From the NCBI RefSeq assembly GCF_014805685.1, contig NC_060902.1, positions 2,591,145 to 2,655,144 of the forward strand: a stretch of 64,000 nucleotides of DNA, in the 5' to 3' direction. A program made the position numbers and the translations under genes. The notes under the pieces were generated by a model. It ran no database searches. It was given only the letters and a program-made list of their open reading frames with translations, and was not told the DNA's origin. This stretch comes from Silurus meridionalis. Its lineage: Eukaryota > Chordata > Actinopteri > Siluriformes > Siluridae. Positions 37,842 to 52,585 of this stretch are shown here, in pieces (position 1 is the stretch's first letter; each line of letters begins with the position of its first letter).

Positions 37842-39512
37842 TTCATTCATAATAAGGCAGGTGTAGCAGCTAAATATATTTTTAACAGCAATAAATAAAT
37901 ACATTACATGATAATATTTATTGTATTTAATTTTTATGCAGTATTTATTTCTAGGATATTTGCAAACTTTCCTTCACTAACCAAAAATCATTAAAGTCAC
38001 TAATGAGAAACTGTGAGTGGGAACCGTGAGAGGAACCGTGAGAGGAACCAGACTTTGAATGGACCTCATCTTCCACGTAGAGATTCTTAACAATGTGTTC
38101 ACTATGTGTGTAGAAGAGTTATGAGTTTACTGATCCGGTTCGCTCAGGTGTGCGTGTGGCCAGTCTGGGTCTGTTCCTGCAGTGTGTGACCTCCGTGACC
38201 TTCTCTGTACTAATGGAGCGGATGGTGGCGCGTGTCGGTGCACGTGTGATCTACCTGAGCAGCTTGGCCCTGCTGGCACTGAGCACGGCTGTAATGAGCG
38301 TCTCTAAGGACGTCATCCTGGTGACGGCGATGGCGGCGGTGACCGGCTTCACCTTCTGCACTCTGCAGATCCTGCCGTACACACTCACCTGTCTGTACCA
38401 CTCAGATAAGCAGGTGAGAAACGTCACCTGAAGCGTCACACGGTTCGTCTCTATATTACACAAGCCATTTATTTTGTCACGTGACATTTTATTTTCACAT
38501 CAAAATAAAAGTGAATTTTATTCATAAAAAGTCACGTACTAATACTGACTCAAGCCATTTTTTTAAATTTGTTTTATGTTCACGACATTTGCATATGCTT
38601 CTTTTTTTTTTTTTACGCATGACTTCCATATGATACATTTTTGTGCAATTGATTTATTTGAACCAATTTATTTATACATTTTTTGTTGTTATTTTAGGGC
38701 AAATACATTTAATTATCTTTCATAATTTTTTGATCACAATTTAGAGATTTTTTATTTTTTTATTTTACAAATGACACATTTTTTTTTTTTTACAATTGAG
38801 AGAATCTTTTTCAAATTTTTAAAAAATTTTCACCCATGATACATTTTTTTTGTGGAATTTCTTTTTTCACAATTTGTTATATATTAGGGATTTTTTTTTC
38901 TTCACTTGATTTTTCTAATTTGCATATAATATTTTTTCCATATAATTTCTAAGTGCATTTGTCTCACTCGAGTTTGCGTGACTTCACACATCATCGGATC
39001 TTCATAACATGCTGAAACATGCCCTTTTCAGTCATGATGCATTACTTTAAATTAAATTTAAATTTTTACAGAATTACAATCTTTTTTTCCACCAGGTTTT
39101 CCTCTCCAGCAGTAAACCCAAACTCCTCTCCAGCAGGACTGATTTGATCAAATCGACTCATAAGCAGATTTCCGCCGTGCATCGGAACACAAACGGGTAT
39201 TTGAATGGCCGTGCTGTGATTCCCTCTACCACCAAAGTGGCTCCTTCCTCATCAAGTAATTCCTATGTTTCCCTGGACATTGACACGTCGCTCGACTCCC
39301 ACCAGCCTCATAGAGGAATGTGTCTGGACTTCGCCATCCTGGACAGTGCGTATCTCCTGTCGCAGGTCTTCCCGTCGCTTCATGGGCTCCATCGTGCAGC
39401 TTTTCAGCAGCGTCACCGCCTACATGGTGTGTGCCTCTGCCCTCAGCCTGCTCGCCATCGTCTTCTCCAGCAGGATCGTCTTCACCAGACAGGAAATGGA
39501 GAGCTGAAGTGA
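35351..39512 (+). CDS. slc45a3: SLC45A3 (prostein-like) MFS sugar transporter
   Basis: SLC45 proteins are 12-helix proton-coupled sugar transporters of the MFS superfamily in the plasma membrane. Coding exons: 35351-35492, 36009-36195, 36633-37255, 38148-38413, 39096-39512, with consistent GT-AG junctions. Landmarks are FMTMVLGVGPVLGL, the SLC45 RYGRRRP motif (residues about 71-77), FCGQACFTPLEALVSDL, AELCSWMALMTF with FYTDFVGEGLY, GFTFCTLQILPYTL and GMCLDFAILDSAYLLSQVF. ATG 35351 is the first Met of the open frame after a likely acceptor at 35310; human starts about four residues earlier by alignment, so an upstream start is possible. In the last exon the frame slips by 2 nt near 39376-39381 (residue about 501). 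Read literally the protein is 544 residues with an altered tail; the homologous tail lies in another frame to TGA at 39505-39507. Identity is secure. Confidence 0.93.
36009..36195 (+). CDS. slc45a3: slc45a3 coding exon 2
   Basis: It encodes helix 2, the cytoplasmic RYGRRRP motif and helix 3 (FIWALCVGVLLSLLIIPRA). Acceptor tgtgcag and donor AG|GTGCGT. Confidence 0.93.
36297..36570. repeat. small inverted-repeat element (MITE-like) in slc45a3 intron 2
   Basis: The left end gtgcaaaagtttgtacaccctt and the right end aagggtgtacatatttttgca are imperfect inverted copies about 270 bp apart. An internal gtgtgcaaacttttgcactt repeats the motif. There is no coding content. Confidence 0.6.
36633..37255 (+). 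CDS. slc45a3: slc45a3 coding exon 3
   Basis: The largest exon, 207 codons. It covers helices 4-7 with the FCGQACFTPLEALVSDLYPR signature, a variable cytoplasmic loop and FVAELCSWMALMTFVLF. Acceptor gtaacag and donor G|GTACTG. Confidence 0.95.
37256..38147. other. slc45a3: slc45a3 intron 3
   Basis: It contains (GTTT)n at about 37494-37520, (TTTA)n at about 37799-37843 and a decayed piece of the gaggaaccagac repeat at about 38010-38070. There is no coding content. Confidence 0.75.
38148..38413 (+). CDS. slc45a3: slc45a3 coding exon 4
   Basis: It encodes helices 8-10, including VRVASLGLFLQCVTSVTF and GFTFCTLQILPYTLTCLYH. The donor is CAG|GTGAGA with phase 0. Confidence 0.94.
38414..39095. other. 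slc45a3: slc45a3 intron 4
   Basis: T-rich throughout with several T-runs. No repeat family or gene was recognised. Confidence 0.7.
39096..39512 (+). CDS. slc45a3: slc45a3 last exon with apparent frameshift
   Basis: It starts VFLSSSKPKLLSSRTD, with a Ser-rich loop and helix 11 (DFAILDSAYLLSQVF). After PSL the homologous sequence MGSIVQLFSSVTAYMV and LLAIVFSSRIVF continues in the +1 frame from 39382 to TGA 39505-39507. The original frame instead runs to TGA at 39510-39512 with an unrelated Arg/His/Gln-rich tail. Relative to human (PSLFMGSIVQL) two bases appear to be missing between 39376 and 39381. Confidence 0.85.
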   Translation, partial: VFLSSSKPKLLSSRTDLIKSTHKQISAVHRNTNGYLNGRAVIPSTTKVAPSSSSNSYVSLDIDTSLDSHQPHRGMCLDFAILDSAYLLSQVFPSLHGLHRAAFQQRHRLHGVCLCPQPARHRLLQQDRLHQTGNGELK

Positions 39513-39654
39513 CACGTGAATGCCACAATTAAATAACATATCAAGTGCATTATGATCAGGGATCAGTCGAGCGGTTTCATGTTTACAAGGGATTCAGGAA
39601 ACTCAAATGCCGTAACTTAGATGTGTGTTTGGTGTTTAAATCTAAAACTTCTGA

Positions 39655-40440
39655 TCCCAATTCTGACCCATGTCCAATCTCACTTACTCCCAAGACAAAG
39701 TCTGTCCAATCTCACCCACTTTCAAAGGAATTCTAAACAGTTGTGTCCAATCCTAAAGGAGTTCTTTCCAATCTCACCCACTCCCAAAACAAATTCTGTC
39801 CAATCTTACCCACACCCAAAACACATTCTGTCCAATCTCACCCACACACAAAACACATTCTGTCCAATCTCACCCACACCCAAAACACATTCTGTCCAAT
39901 CTCACCCACACCCAAAACACATTCTGTCCAATCTCATCCACACCCAAAACACATTCTGTCCAATCTCATCCACACCAAAACTAATTCTATCCAATCTCAC
40001 CCACACCCAAACCAAATTCTGTCCAATCTCACTTACACCCAAAGGAATTCTAGCCAATCTCTCCCATTCTAAAACCAAATTCTGTCCAATCTATTTAAAC
40101 GTATTTTAAAGACATTTCTAAAAGAATTCTGACCAGTTCTGTCCACTCCCCAAAACAAAACTGTCTAATTTCATCCACTTTCCAAGAAATTCCAAACAAT
40201 TGCGTTAGCTCCTAAATAAATTCCAAAACAAATTCTGTCCAATCTCTTCCACTGGCAAAACATTCCTGATCAATCTCATCCAATTCCAAAATAAATTCTT
40301 TCCAATCTTCCCTACTGCCAAAGGGATTCTTTTGAATCTCATCCAATCTTAAAATGAGTTCTGTCTAATCTGGTCCACTTCTAATTAATTCTAAATGTAA
40401 TTCGTGTCCTACAAAAATAATTCTGTCCAATCTGTTGAAG
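39655..40440. repeat. 32-bp minisatellite with CCAAT core
   Basis: The unit is attctgtccaatctcaccc plus acacccaaaacac (32 bp). It is tightly repeated from about 39790 to 40020 and decays on both sides. About 19 CCAAT cores were counted by eye, nearly all as tCCAATct on the + strand. It begins about 150 bases after the slc45a3 stop, so it may lie in the 3' UTR. Open frames through it are artefacts of a unit length of 2 modulo 3. Confidence 0.92.
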
Positions 40441-40860
40441 AAATGATCATGATGAAGAAAGCAGATTTTTTTTTTTACAATGGATGTTTTACTGCTTATG
40501 GTTGGAACGCATCAGAGTAGTTATGATTTGAAATCAACACGCTAATCGCGTCATCGGGTTCGGCGCTCCTATTGGTCGCTTTTAAATTACATGCTATGCA
40601 GATCATACAAGAATGTTAGCTGTAATTACTATGTCCACCCACTAGAGGCTACACTGAGCTTTGCTGCTTCCTGTAATAAAAAAAATATGGGAGTACAAAT
40701 CCCATAGTATTGGTCCGAAGAATCCTTCAAGCCGTCACTGAAATTTCAACTCCATTTAAGCTCTTATGTAGAAAAATTAAGTCTCTTTATGCCTTTTGAT
40801 TGTATGAATGTAGAGCTGCTGATTTATTATTGGTTTTTAATTTTCTTTATGATCTGAATG
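40441..40860. other. slc45a3 downstream flank
   Basis: I see no gene. It may include the end of the slc45a3 transcript. Confidence 0.4.
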
Positions 40861-41765
40861 TATAATACAATGGATATTTGTAGAGGTGTCTGTTTATACA
40901 AAGGTTTTTTATGGTTTTTGAGAGACACCTGCATGTTCCTTTAGTTTATATGCAACAAGCTAAGCAATTTAACGGTATGAACGCTTTAGTTTGACTAAAC
41001 AAACCTATAAATGTCCAGATGTTCCTTTTTATTTTCATTGAAAAATCCAGCATTCAGCTGAAATACTTTTGTAAAACTCGCCAAAGATGTTCTTCAATAG
41101 TTCTTTATGGTGGTTCCATAACAGACCTCACTCCAGACGTCTGTTTGCTCTCTAAATAACGATTACAGAACTCAGACGTAGGGAAGTCAAGTCAAGTTTA
41201 TTTCTATAGCGCTTTTCACAAAAGACATTGTCTCCAAGCAGCTTTACAGAAATCAACATTTAAGGTGAATGGTGTGTTTATCCCTGATGAGCAGCCATGG
41301 CGACTGTGGCAAGGAGAAACTCCCATAGATGTTATGAGGAAGAAACCTTGAGAGGAACCAGACTCAAAAGGGGAACCCATCCTCATTTGGGTGATATCAA
41401 GAGTTTGATTATAAATCTTTCAACAATACAGAACACTGGAACGGAACTGCATGGTGTTGAAGTATGGAACATTTGAATGTTGGTTCCTTTCACTTTCCAG
41501 AAAAAGTCTCCAACATTCACTGCTCCAAAACAACCCCAAACCATTAAGCTTCCACCTCCATGTGTGACTGCAGAGGTGAGGGAGATTGATCACATCTCCA
41601 CTCCTGTTCTCCATCGTACACAAGTTCTTCTGTTAGAGCCAAAAATGTCACAATTAGACTCCACAAAACTTTATTTTCACTCATTTACTGTCCAGTTCTT
41701 GTGTGTTTTTGCCTTTTACATGCACGTGTCTCAAAAACCATAAATGACTCTGTGTTTTCACAGTT
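40861..41765 (-). mobile_element. Tc1-like transposon remnant, split by another repeat
   Basis: The left part (40861-41140) and right part (41440-41765) match in order the two halves of the remnant at 54432-55095. Examples are the phrases atttatagg/tgtccagatgttc and ctccaaaccatta with cctgttctccat. The two parts are separated by a different dispersed repeat (41182-41430). Transposase-derived sequence reads on the minus strand and is full of stops. Confidence 0.65.
41182..41430. repeat. dispersed repeat (tcaagtcaagtttatttcta type)
   Basis: It starts with gtcaagtcaagtttattt and atagcgcttttcacaaaaga, then gcagctttacagaaatcaac, and ends after gaggaagaaaccttgagagg. This is a common fish interspersed repeat; fragments also occur at about 17800 and 38010. 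It is inserted inside the Tc1-like remnant. Confidence 0.7.
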
Positions 41766-42059
41766 CTTACAGACTCTGTACATCCTTCATTAAACCATCA
41801 GTTTAGTTGTGTGCACATTTATGCAACCAGGTTATTAAGTTTTTATTATAATAATTATTAATATTGTAATGAATAATTTGATTTTATTCATACATTTTTC
41901 ACTTAATTTTTATACATAGTTTTTTCGCACTTGAGGTTTTGTCATCATTCGTTTTCCGTTTTTGTTTTTTACCTCAAAAGATCCTGTAAAATTGAAATGG
42001 TTGTATGTGCGTTCATGAAGCTGAAGCGAAACCATAGACTTTGATCTGTTTGCTGTTAC

Positions 42060-42137
42060 ATTTCAACCTGTTCATACAGAGCGTTGCATAAGTATTTGCC
42101 CCTTTGAACTTTTCTACTCTGTGTAGTTTTACAACTA
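42060..42137. repeat. short Tc1-type terminal fragment
   Basis: The phrase gcgttgcataagtatttgcc resembles the end of a different fish Tc1-like family. The element starting at 42138 has inserted next to it. Confidence 0.4.
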
Positions 42138-43623
42138 CAAACCCGATTCCAAAAATTTTGGGACACTGAACAAGTTGTGAATAAAAAAGGAATGCAATAA
42201 TTTACAAATCTCATAAATTTATATTTTATTCATAATAGAATATAGATAACATATCAAATGTTGAAAGTGAGACATGTGAAAGTGAGAAAAAGTTGGGACA
42301 GGTAGCAATAAGAGGCCGGAATAGTTAAATGTACATATAAGGAACAGCTGAAGGACCAATTTGCAACATATCAGGTCAACAGGCAACATGATTGGGTATA
42401 AAAAAGAGCCTCTCAAAATGGCAGTGTCTCTCAGAGATCAAGATGGGCAGAGGATCACCGATTCCCCCAATGCTGCGGCGAAAAACAGTGGAGCAATATC
42501 AGAAAGTAGTTTCTAAGAGGAAAATTGCAAAGAGTTTGAAGTTCTCATCATCTACAGTGCATAATATCATCCAAAGATTCAGAGAATCTGGAACAATCCC
42601 TGTGCGTAAGGGTCAAGGTCGGAAAACCATACTGGATGCCCGTGATCCTCGGGCCCTTAGACGGCACTGCATCACATACAGGAATGCTACTGTAATGGAA
42701 ATCACAACATGGGCTCAGGAATACTTCCAGAAAACATTGTCGGTGAACACAATCCACCGTGCCATTCGCTGTCACCGGCTAAAACTCTATAGGTCAAAAA
42801 AGAAGCCATATCTAAACATGATCCAGAAGCGCAGGCGTTTTCTCTGGGCCAAGGCTCATTTAAAATGGACTGTGGCAAAGTGGAAAACTATTCTGTGGTC
42901 AGACGAATCAAAATTTGAAGTTCTTTTTGGAAAACTGGGACGCCATGTTATCTGGACTAAAGAGGATAAGGACAACCCAAGTTGTTATCATCTCTGATGG
43001 TATGGGGTTACATCAGTGCGTGTGGCATGGGCAGCTTACACATCTGGAAAGGCACCATCAATGCTGAAAGGTATATCCAAGTTCTAGAACAACATTTGCT
43101 CCCATCCAGACGTCGTCTCTTTCATACTGCATCAATTACAACATCATGGCTGCGTAGAAGAAGGATCCAGGTACTGAAATGGCCAACCTGCAGTCCAGAT
43201 CTTTCACCCATAGAAAACATTTGGCGCATCATAAAGAGGAAGATGCGACAAAGAAGACCTGAGACAGTTGAGCAACTAGAAGCCTGTATTAGACAAGAAT
43301 GGGGCGACATTCCTATTCCCAAACTTGAGCAGCTTGTCTCCTCAGTCCCCAGACGTTTGCAGACTGTTATAAAAAAAAATAGAGGGGACGCCACACAGTG
43401 GTAAACATGGCCTTGTCCCAACTTTTTTGAGATGTGTTGATGCCATGGAATTTAAAATTAACTTATTTTTCCCTTAAATTATACATTTTCTCAGTTTAAA
43501 CATTTGATATGTCCTCTATGTTGTATTCTGAATAAAATATTGAAATTTTAAACTTCGACATCATTGCGTTCTGGTTTTATTCACAATTTGTTCAGTGTCC
43601 CAACTTTTTTGGAATTGGGTTTG
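42138..43623 (+). mobile_element. Tc1-like DNA transposon, full length, inactive
   Basis: Terminal inverted repeats are caaacccgattccaaaaatt (left) and ttttggaattgggtttg (right). They are flanked by TA on both sides (42136-42137 and 43624-43625), the target duplication of Tc1/mariner elements. It is 1486 bp and carries one broken transposase on the + strand. Confidence 0.93.
42443..43404 (+). pseudogene. Tc1-like transposase, disrupted
   Basis: It starts MGRGSPIPPMLRRKTVEQ, with a helix-turn-helix (KIAKSLKFSSSTVHNIIQRF) and the linker VRKGQGRKTI. The first catalytic block LWSDESKFEV is intact and the third, SPDLSPIENIW, is present. A frame change occurs near 42985-42997 after DNPSCY. The second catalytic block is deleted: SRRRLF runs straight into HTASITT, losing the QQDNAKP segment and its Asp. 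It is therefore catalytically dead. Confidence 0.9.
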
Positions 43624-43625
43624 TA

Positions 43626-45690
43626 GAACAGGACAGGAACTTAACACATATATTATATAATGGATGTACACAATATTATGATTGCAGCATGTTTGTGTGT
43701 GTATGAGTGTGTGTTTGTGTGTGGGGGTTTTTTTGGTTAAGTGACTCATATTGCTTAAGAAATCATTTGCAGCTTTCAAATTTAAAAGTGGGGTGAACAC
43801 ATGAAAAGCGAGGCGACACATCGTGAGACGTTTTCTCCAACAATCGATGTCAAGCAAGTTCAATTTAAATTATTAAAGGATGTATTTCTTGATCCGTTTA
43901 CACGACAGACATTGTTGTCATTGAAGGAACAGATTTGAGATTGTATTCGAAATATCAAATGATAATTATTATTCTTTAATGGCTGATATAAATAAAAAAA
44001 TTGGTCCAGCCATCACTAATTAGAGTCCATGTTGGTGTAAATCAGCTCTAGTTGTATAATTAATGAAATTTGCATGATCAATGATATTTAGCAGAGGTCC
44101 TCCATATACAGTGTGACTTAAACTTACATCAATAAGTGAACATGTTTCTTTTGCCTAAATGCAACAAACTTGGTATAAAGATTTACTTTGAACAAACAAA
44201 TCTATAAATGTCCAGATGTTCTATTATCATGTTTTATTGAAAGATCCTTCTTTAGCACAAACTCTGCGTCCGGACAGTTATTTTCTAAAACATTCAGCTG
44301 AAATACTTTGCTATGTCTCTTGTAAAAGCAAGAAACCCAATGAGCACAATTCGAAAAGTCTCCTTTCACTGTAGCCACAGCTCACATCATCTCTAGCAGA
44401 CGCTTCAATATTTCCATTATAAAATGACTAAAATACAATCCACCCCTGATTTTAAGTGCATTTTTTTGCACCTTTTGAGATCTCCACCCACAAAAACTTT
44501 GGGGATTACGGTTTTCCTGGAGATTTGAAATGAAGACAAATTGTGTGTTTTTCTAAATTCTACAGGAAAAAAACACAAAAGTATAAACGGTTCATGAAAA
44601 AGCTTAACCACTGTTTTGAACTGTTTTTGGTCGGATTTTTCTTACGATGTCCAGCTTTTCTTGAAAAGTCTGTCTTTGCAAATGTCCTTGTAAGTGTATT
44701 TTTGCTACCAAATCGATTTCTTCTCCTCTGTCAGTCAATGTGGAATAAAAAAAAACAACAACAGATAATAAATCTACACGAATATATCTGAGAATGTACA
44801 GTTTGCTACTGTACTAGCAAACTGTACTAGTGCGCTCTCTGACCTTCCAATCAAACGACGTGAAAATGCCGGCATTATTGTATGAAATCTGATTGGTTGA
44901 AGCTACAGTTTTATGTATTTGAAGCTACATGGGCCACAGTGCTGATTTCAGAAGACCTCAGGGCAGATTTCTTAGACCCTGGCAACACGTGATGGGTGAA
45001 ATATGATTGGATAGAAACTTAAAATAACATAACATAAACATACACTATTGTAAGCAGTGCAACCGAGAGAAAAGCTATGAAATGAAGAAAACAGACTATT
45101 GGGAATGATATAGTTTATATTCATATAAGTCGGTGATTCCGAGGCCCTTTCTGCTGGCCCTGACGGCCCACCGCTGGTACTTCAAACGTTACAAAGGAAG
45201 CTTTCCAGCATGAACATGACGCAATCGAGCTAACGGAGGCCGCGATCTCAGAAGGAATGTTTCCGCACACGTAAGTTCTTTCATTGTCACATCTTGTACG
45301 CAGAGTTATACAGTGTATACTTCTTGCCGTGAAATGATTACTTGCAAGCTCCTGGATTGTGCAAACGTTGGAAAGACACGGAGAACACCATGTGTGTAAA
45401 CACTGCAGGACAATACGGTACAGGAAGATTTGTACAGAACACACATATGCAAAAAAAACAGACTATAAATCAGTGGCGTTAAACTCGTCTATAGACGGAA
45501 ATGCTGGCTCGAAGAAAAGGGTCAACATTTAATGAACAACTTGTGAGACAGGATAAAAAAGAGAGTGTGAATATAAACCAGGAATTAATGCAGTAGATTC
45601 TGCTCTTGGGCACATTCGCTTCAATTTAACCCATGTACATTTGAGGTTCACGTCAAAGACTCCTCACACTATTCAGGTGATAAAGAACAG
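43626..45690. other. gene-free intergenic stretch
   Basis: A third partial copy of the remnant seen at 40861 and 54432 lies at about 44150-44340 (aaatctataaatgtccagat, then cattcagctgaaatactttg). No gene was recognised. Confidence 0.55.
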
Positions 45691-46262
45691 ACGGACTTTA
45701 CTTCCATCAGCCGTCGTCATCCATCTCTCACATCCAATTCCACAGCTGCTCTTGTGACTCTCTTCTGCTTGGGTTTCCTCAAACTCCTTCATAAACTTCA
45801 ATTGGTCCAGAACTACTAAAAGCTCCTCCATCGAGCAGATCTCCCCTGTTCTTTATCATCTACACCGACTTCCTGTTAAATATCAAATAAAGTACAAGAG
45901 TCTGCTTCTCGCTCTCAAAGCACTTCATAATCCTGCACCCTCATCCATCTCTGACTTGCTTCATACCTACACCTCAAAGCGCACTCTCAGATCTTCCTCG
46001 TCTGTTTTCATCACTGTACCTTCTTTCCGTTTAGTCACTATGGGGTTTAGCTGGGCTGCTCCTCATCTCTGGAATTCTCTTCCACAATCAATATGAGAAA
46101 GTGACTTTCTGACCACTTTAAAATCATGTCCTAGAAATCTGTTCAGATTTGTGTTTTTTCACATTCGCTGTTTGTTGTATTGATTTTTATGATGATCACT
46201 CGGTGTCCTTAAGTGTTTTGAAAGGCACCTTTAAATAAAATGCATTATTTTTATTATAATAT
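45690..46262 (+). mobile_element. L2-like LINE 3' end, dead
   Basis: The + strand, read through stops, contains phrases typical of the LINE C-terminal region: HLHRLPVKYQIKYKSLLLAL, KALHNPAPSSISDLLHTYT and LWNSLPQSI. It ends in ggcacctttaaataaaatgc and a (TTA)n region, as L2-clade 3' ends do. It is 5' truncated. Confidence 0.65.
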
Positions 46263-46330
46263 TAAAAAATAATACCAATAATTATATGTTAATATTATTG
46301 TTATTATTTTATGTTAATATAAAGTTGTAA

Positions 46331-46373
<43 letters not shown>
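46331..46373. repeat. (TTA)n microsatellite
   Basis: About 14 TTA units downstream of the LINE 3' end. Confidence 0.9.
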
Positions 46374-46869
46374 AGAGACGTGTATGGCGAACGCCCTACA
46401 GATTAAACGTGTGAAATCACTGACGTGATAATGTCTACCATGAGGAGACGTTTATGGAAAGAGTTTGTAAAAACAGCTGCTAGAACGTGCAGATGTTCAG
46501 ATGCACCTAAAGTAACTATAAAAAGATAAAAAAAATCCACTATGCAGTTCGTTAAAAACTAAACGGATGTTATGAGTGAGATCTTCTCCATGGTGACTAA
46601 TACTATTATTTAGAAAGTGACCAATAATTTATGACCAGTATTTGAACTGTTACTGGAGCGCGTGTCCTGAGAGTCACATAGAATTCAGATTAACATGGCA
46701 GAGGTAGAGCTGTAACTTCCTGCACACACAACAGGAGAAGAACGTCTGGATTTTATTTCATCTTTGTTTGCACTACAAAGGCCTGATCTTTAAGAGTGAA
46801 ATGGAAAGTTTCCAGAATGTGGTGAGACCCGATGACTTGAGACCTGCTATGTGGTATGTTTAAGAGACA

Positions 46870-47105
46870 GTGGCGGAGATGAAGATGGTGTGGGCTGATT
46901 GGATTGAAATGGGATTATCAGATGGAGAATGCAGGTAGGACATTTTGGAGACAAGATGAGAGAGAGATGGTTAGGTGATGTGTGAAGAAGGGGCATGGGG
47001 AATATGGGTGGAAGAATGATTAGGATGGAGGAAAAGAGAAAGGCTAAGGAGGAGGTTGATGGGTGTGGTGAAGGAAGACATGCAGGTGGTTGGTTTGAAA
47101 GAGGC
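46870..47105 (+). mobile_element. RTE-like retrotransposon 3' fragment
   Basis: Reading through frames, it resembles the fragment at 6290-6728: gggcatggggaatatgggtg, then ggtgtggtgaaggaagacat, corresponding to the GHVQRR-GY and DVVREDMQV region. Heavily degraded. Confidence 0.5.
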
Positions 47106-47199
47106 AGGAGAAGATGATTAGTGGAACAGTGTTCCTAATAAAGTGGCCGAGCAGTGTATGTCTGGCTGACTGTTTTTCAGCGTGGCCTCGTGCTCTCGC

Positions 47200-47830
47200 C
47201 TGGCTTCCCCTCCAAATAAATAATGCATGAGAACGTGGCGGATCGACCAATCAGACGCGCCGTCTCAAGGCGAGCCTCCGCAAGGCTAGCCAATCAGAGC
47301 GAAGGAACCGGATCCGTGCCGTCATGTGACAGGGGGGGGCCCTCCTAGAAAATGCCAACATGGAACCGAGGCAAGGACGAGATCTTCAGCTACAGTAATT
47401 ATTTCAAATAAAATAAAAAAAAGGAGCCCACGTCCAGGACGGGTCGAGTTTCATCTCACAACGGAGGTCTCGGGGTATTTTTTAATCAAGGTAAACCAAC
47501 ATCAAGACGCCATTTCCGGACGTTTAACGTTAAAAAAAAAAAAAAAAACAACAGTCGCACGCGGCGTTCAGGAAAAGGGAAGGGGGCGCGCTTCTCTGTG
47601 ACCCTGCGCAGAAAAAACGCAGAATGCATTTCCCCCTTCTTCCGACACTTTGCTTTCGTGTGTGTGTATTGTTTTTTCAGTTTTTTAGAGAGGAAATCTT
47701 CAACCAGTTAGGATTTTTAGTTGTAATTTTCTTGTATTATTATTTTTTTTCTTTGCAAACGCACTGCGGATCCAGACGCACTTTCGGCGTGGCTTTGGGG
47801 GAGGAGGAGGAATGCGGCTGCGCACGTTTT
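47200..47830 (+). promoter_or_regulatory. klf15-like promoter region (CpG, CCAAT boxes)
   Basis: A CpG-rich island interrupts AT-rich DNA. Two CCAATCAG boxes occur at 47247-47251 and 47290-47294, with a TCATGTGA E-box-type site near 47324. A spliced 5' UTR exon is likely here, because the coding exon begins after an acceptor-like gttctag ending at 48430. Confidence 0.65.
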
Positions 47831-48504
47831 GCGCAGAATAGACTAAAAAAAACTAAAGATAAAAACAGAACAAAACATAAACAAATGCATTTTAGAAGCC
47901 CCGTAAATCCGAGTTATAATCCGAGATTAGGTTGTTAGATTGTCTGGGAAATAGAACATGCAGTGAAGTTCGTATTTTTGGAGAGAAATTGGTAAATAAT
48001 TGCTGACATGCACACAGAGGTGTTAAAAAAACACCATATGGTGACGTTTAATGCGCCCCAGAAACGCAGTTTGCTAAATTATTGGCACCCAGTGTTGGTG
48101 CATGACCGCTTTAATTATAGTGCCTTTGACTATAAGATTTTTTCTTGCATTTGCTTTCTTCAACATACTGTCAGGTTTCCTTTCGTATCACAAGTTCTTA
48201 ATATAATAAATGCAAAGAATTAAAAAAAACATAAAAAAAAAAACCAAAATATATATTTATAATGCGTTACATGTTATCTTTCTGTATCCTGCAATATCGT
48301 CTGTATTCTGATTTCGAAGAACTTTCCTCGAACTTATGTTCCTGGCGATAAGTTTCCGATTTTCGTTTTTTTTTTTTTTTTTTACAGAAATTTGTTTTAA
48401 ACTGATTCTGATTTCTGGTTCGTGTTCTAGGGGTATTCAAGCGAAGGGTCTGCGGTGATACACTCCGTCACTCACCTGCCCTTTCTCAATCCGGACTGTA
48501 ATAA

Positions 48505-52294
<3,790 letters not shown>

Positions 52295-52585
52295 ACGACT
52301 TTGTATGGACATAAGTTTGTGGACACCTGACCATTTAAAAAATCTCACGTTTTCACATTTAGTGCCCGTTTTTGCTGGCCACTCGAGATCTTCTACTCCA
52401 ACCCATCTAGAGCAGATCTTCATAGAGCTGGCTTTGTTATGCAGGAACAGGTTTGGGTTTCCTAGTTTAAGTTCATGCTAGCATATCCAAAGATGTCGTG
52501 TAGAATTGTGTGCCTCCAGTTTTGTGGAACCACATATGACTGGAAATGTCAGGTGTCCAAATACTTTTTGTCCACATACCAAGCA
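52295..52585 (+). repeat. dispersed repeat family A, short complete copy
   Basis: The left end ttgtatggacataagtttgt and the right end tactttttgtccacatacca are inverted matches. Internal phrases ctactccaacccatct and catagagctggctttg are present. Confidence 0.8.

Noticed and set aside
39621..40109. 162-codon frame with SVQSHPHPKH repeats
   Set aside because: It is a minisatellite translation; the 32-bp unit cycles through all three frames.
39655..40110. Regular 32-bp repeats resembling a CRISPR array
   Set aside because: There are no unique spacers; the whole unit repeats head to tail and decays at both ends, and the context is a fish genome. It is a minisatellite.
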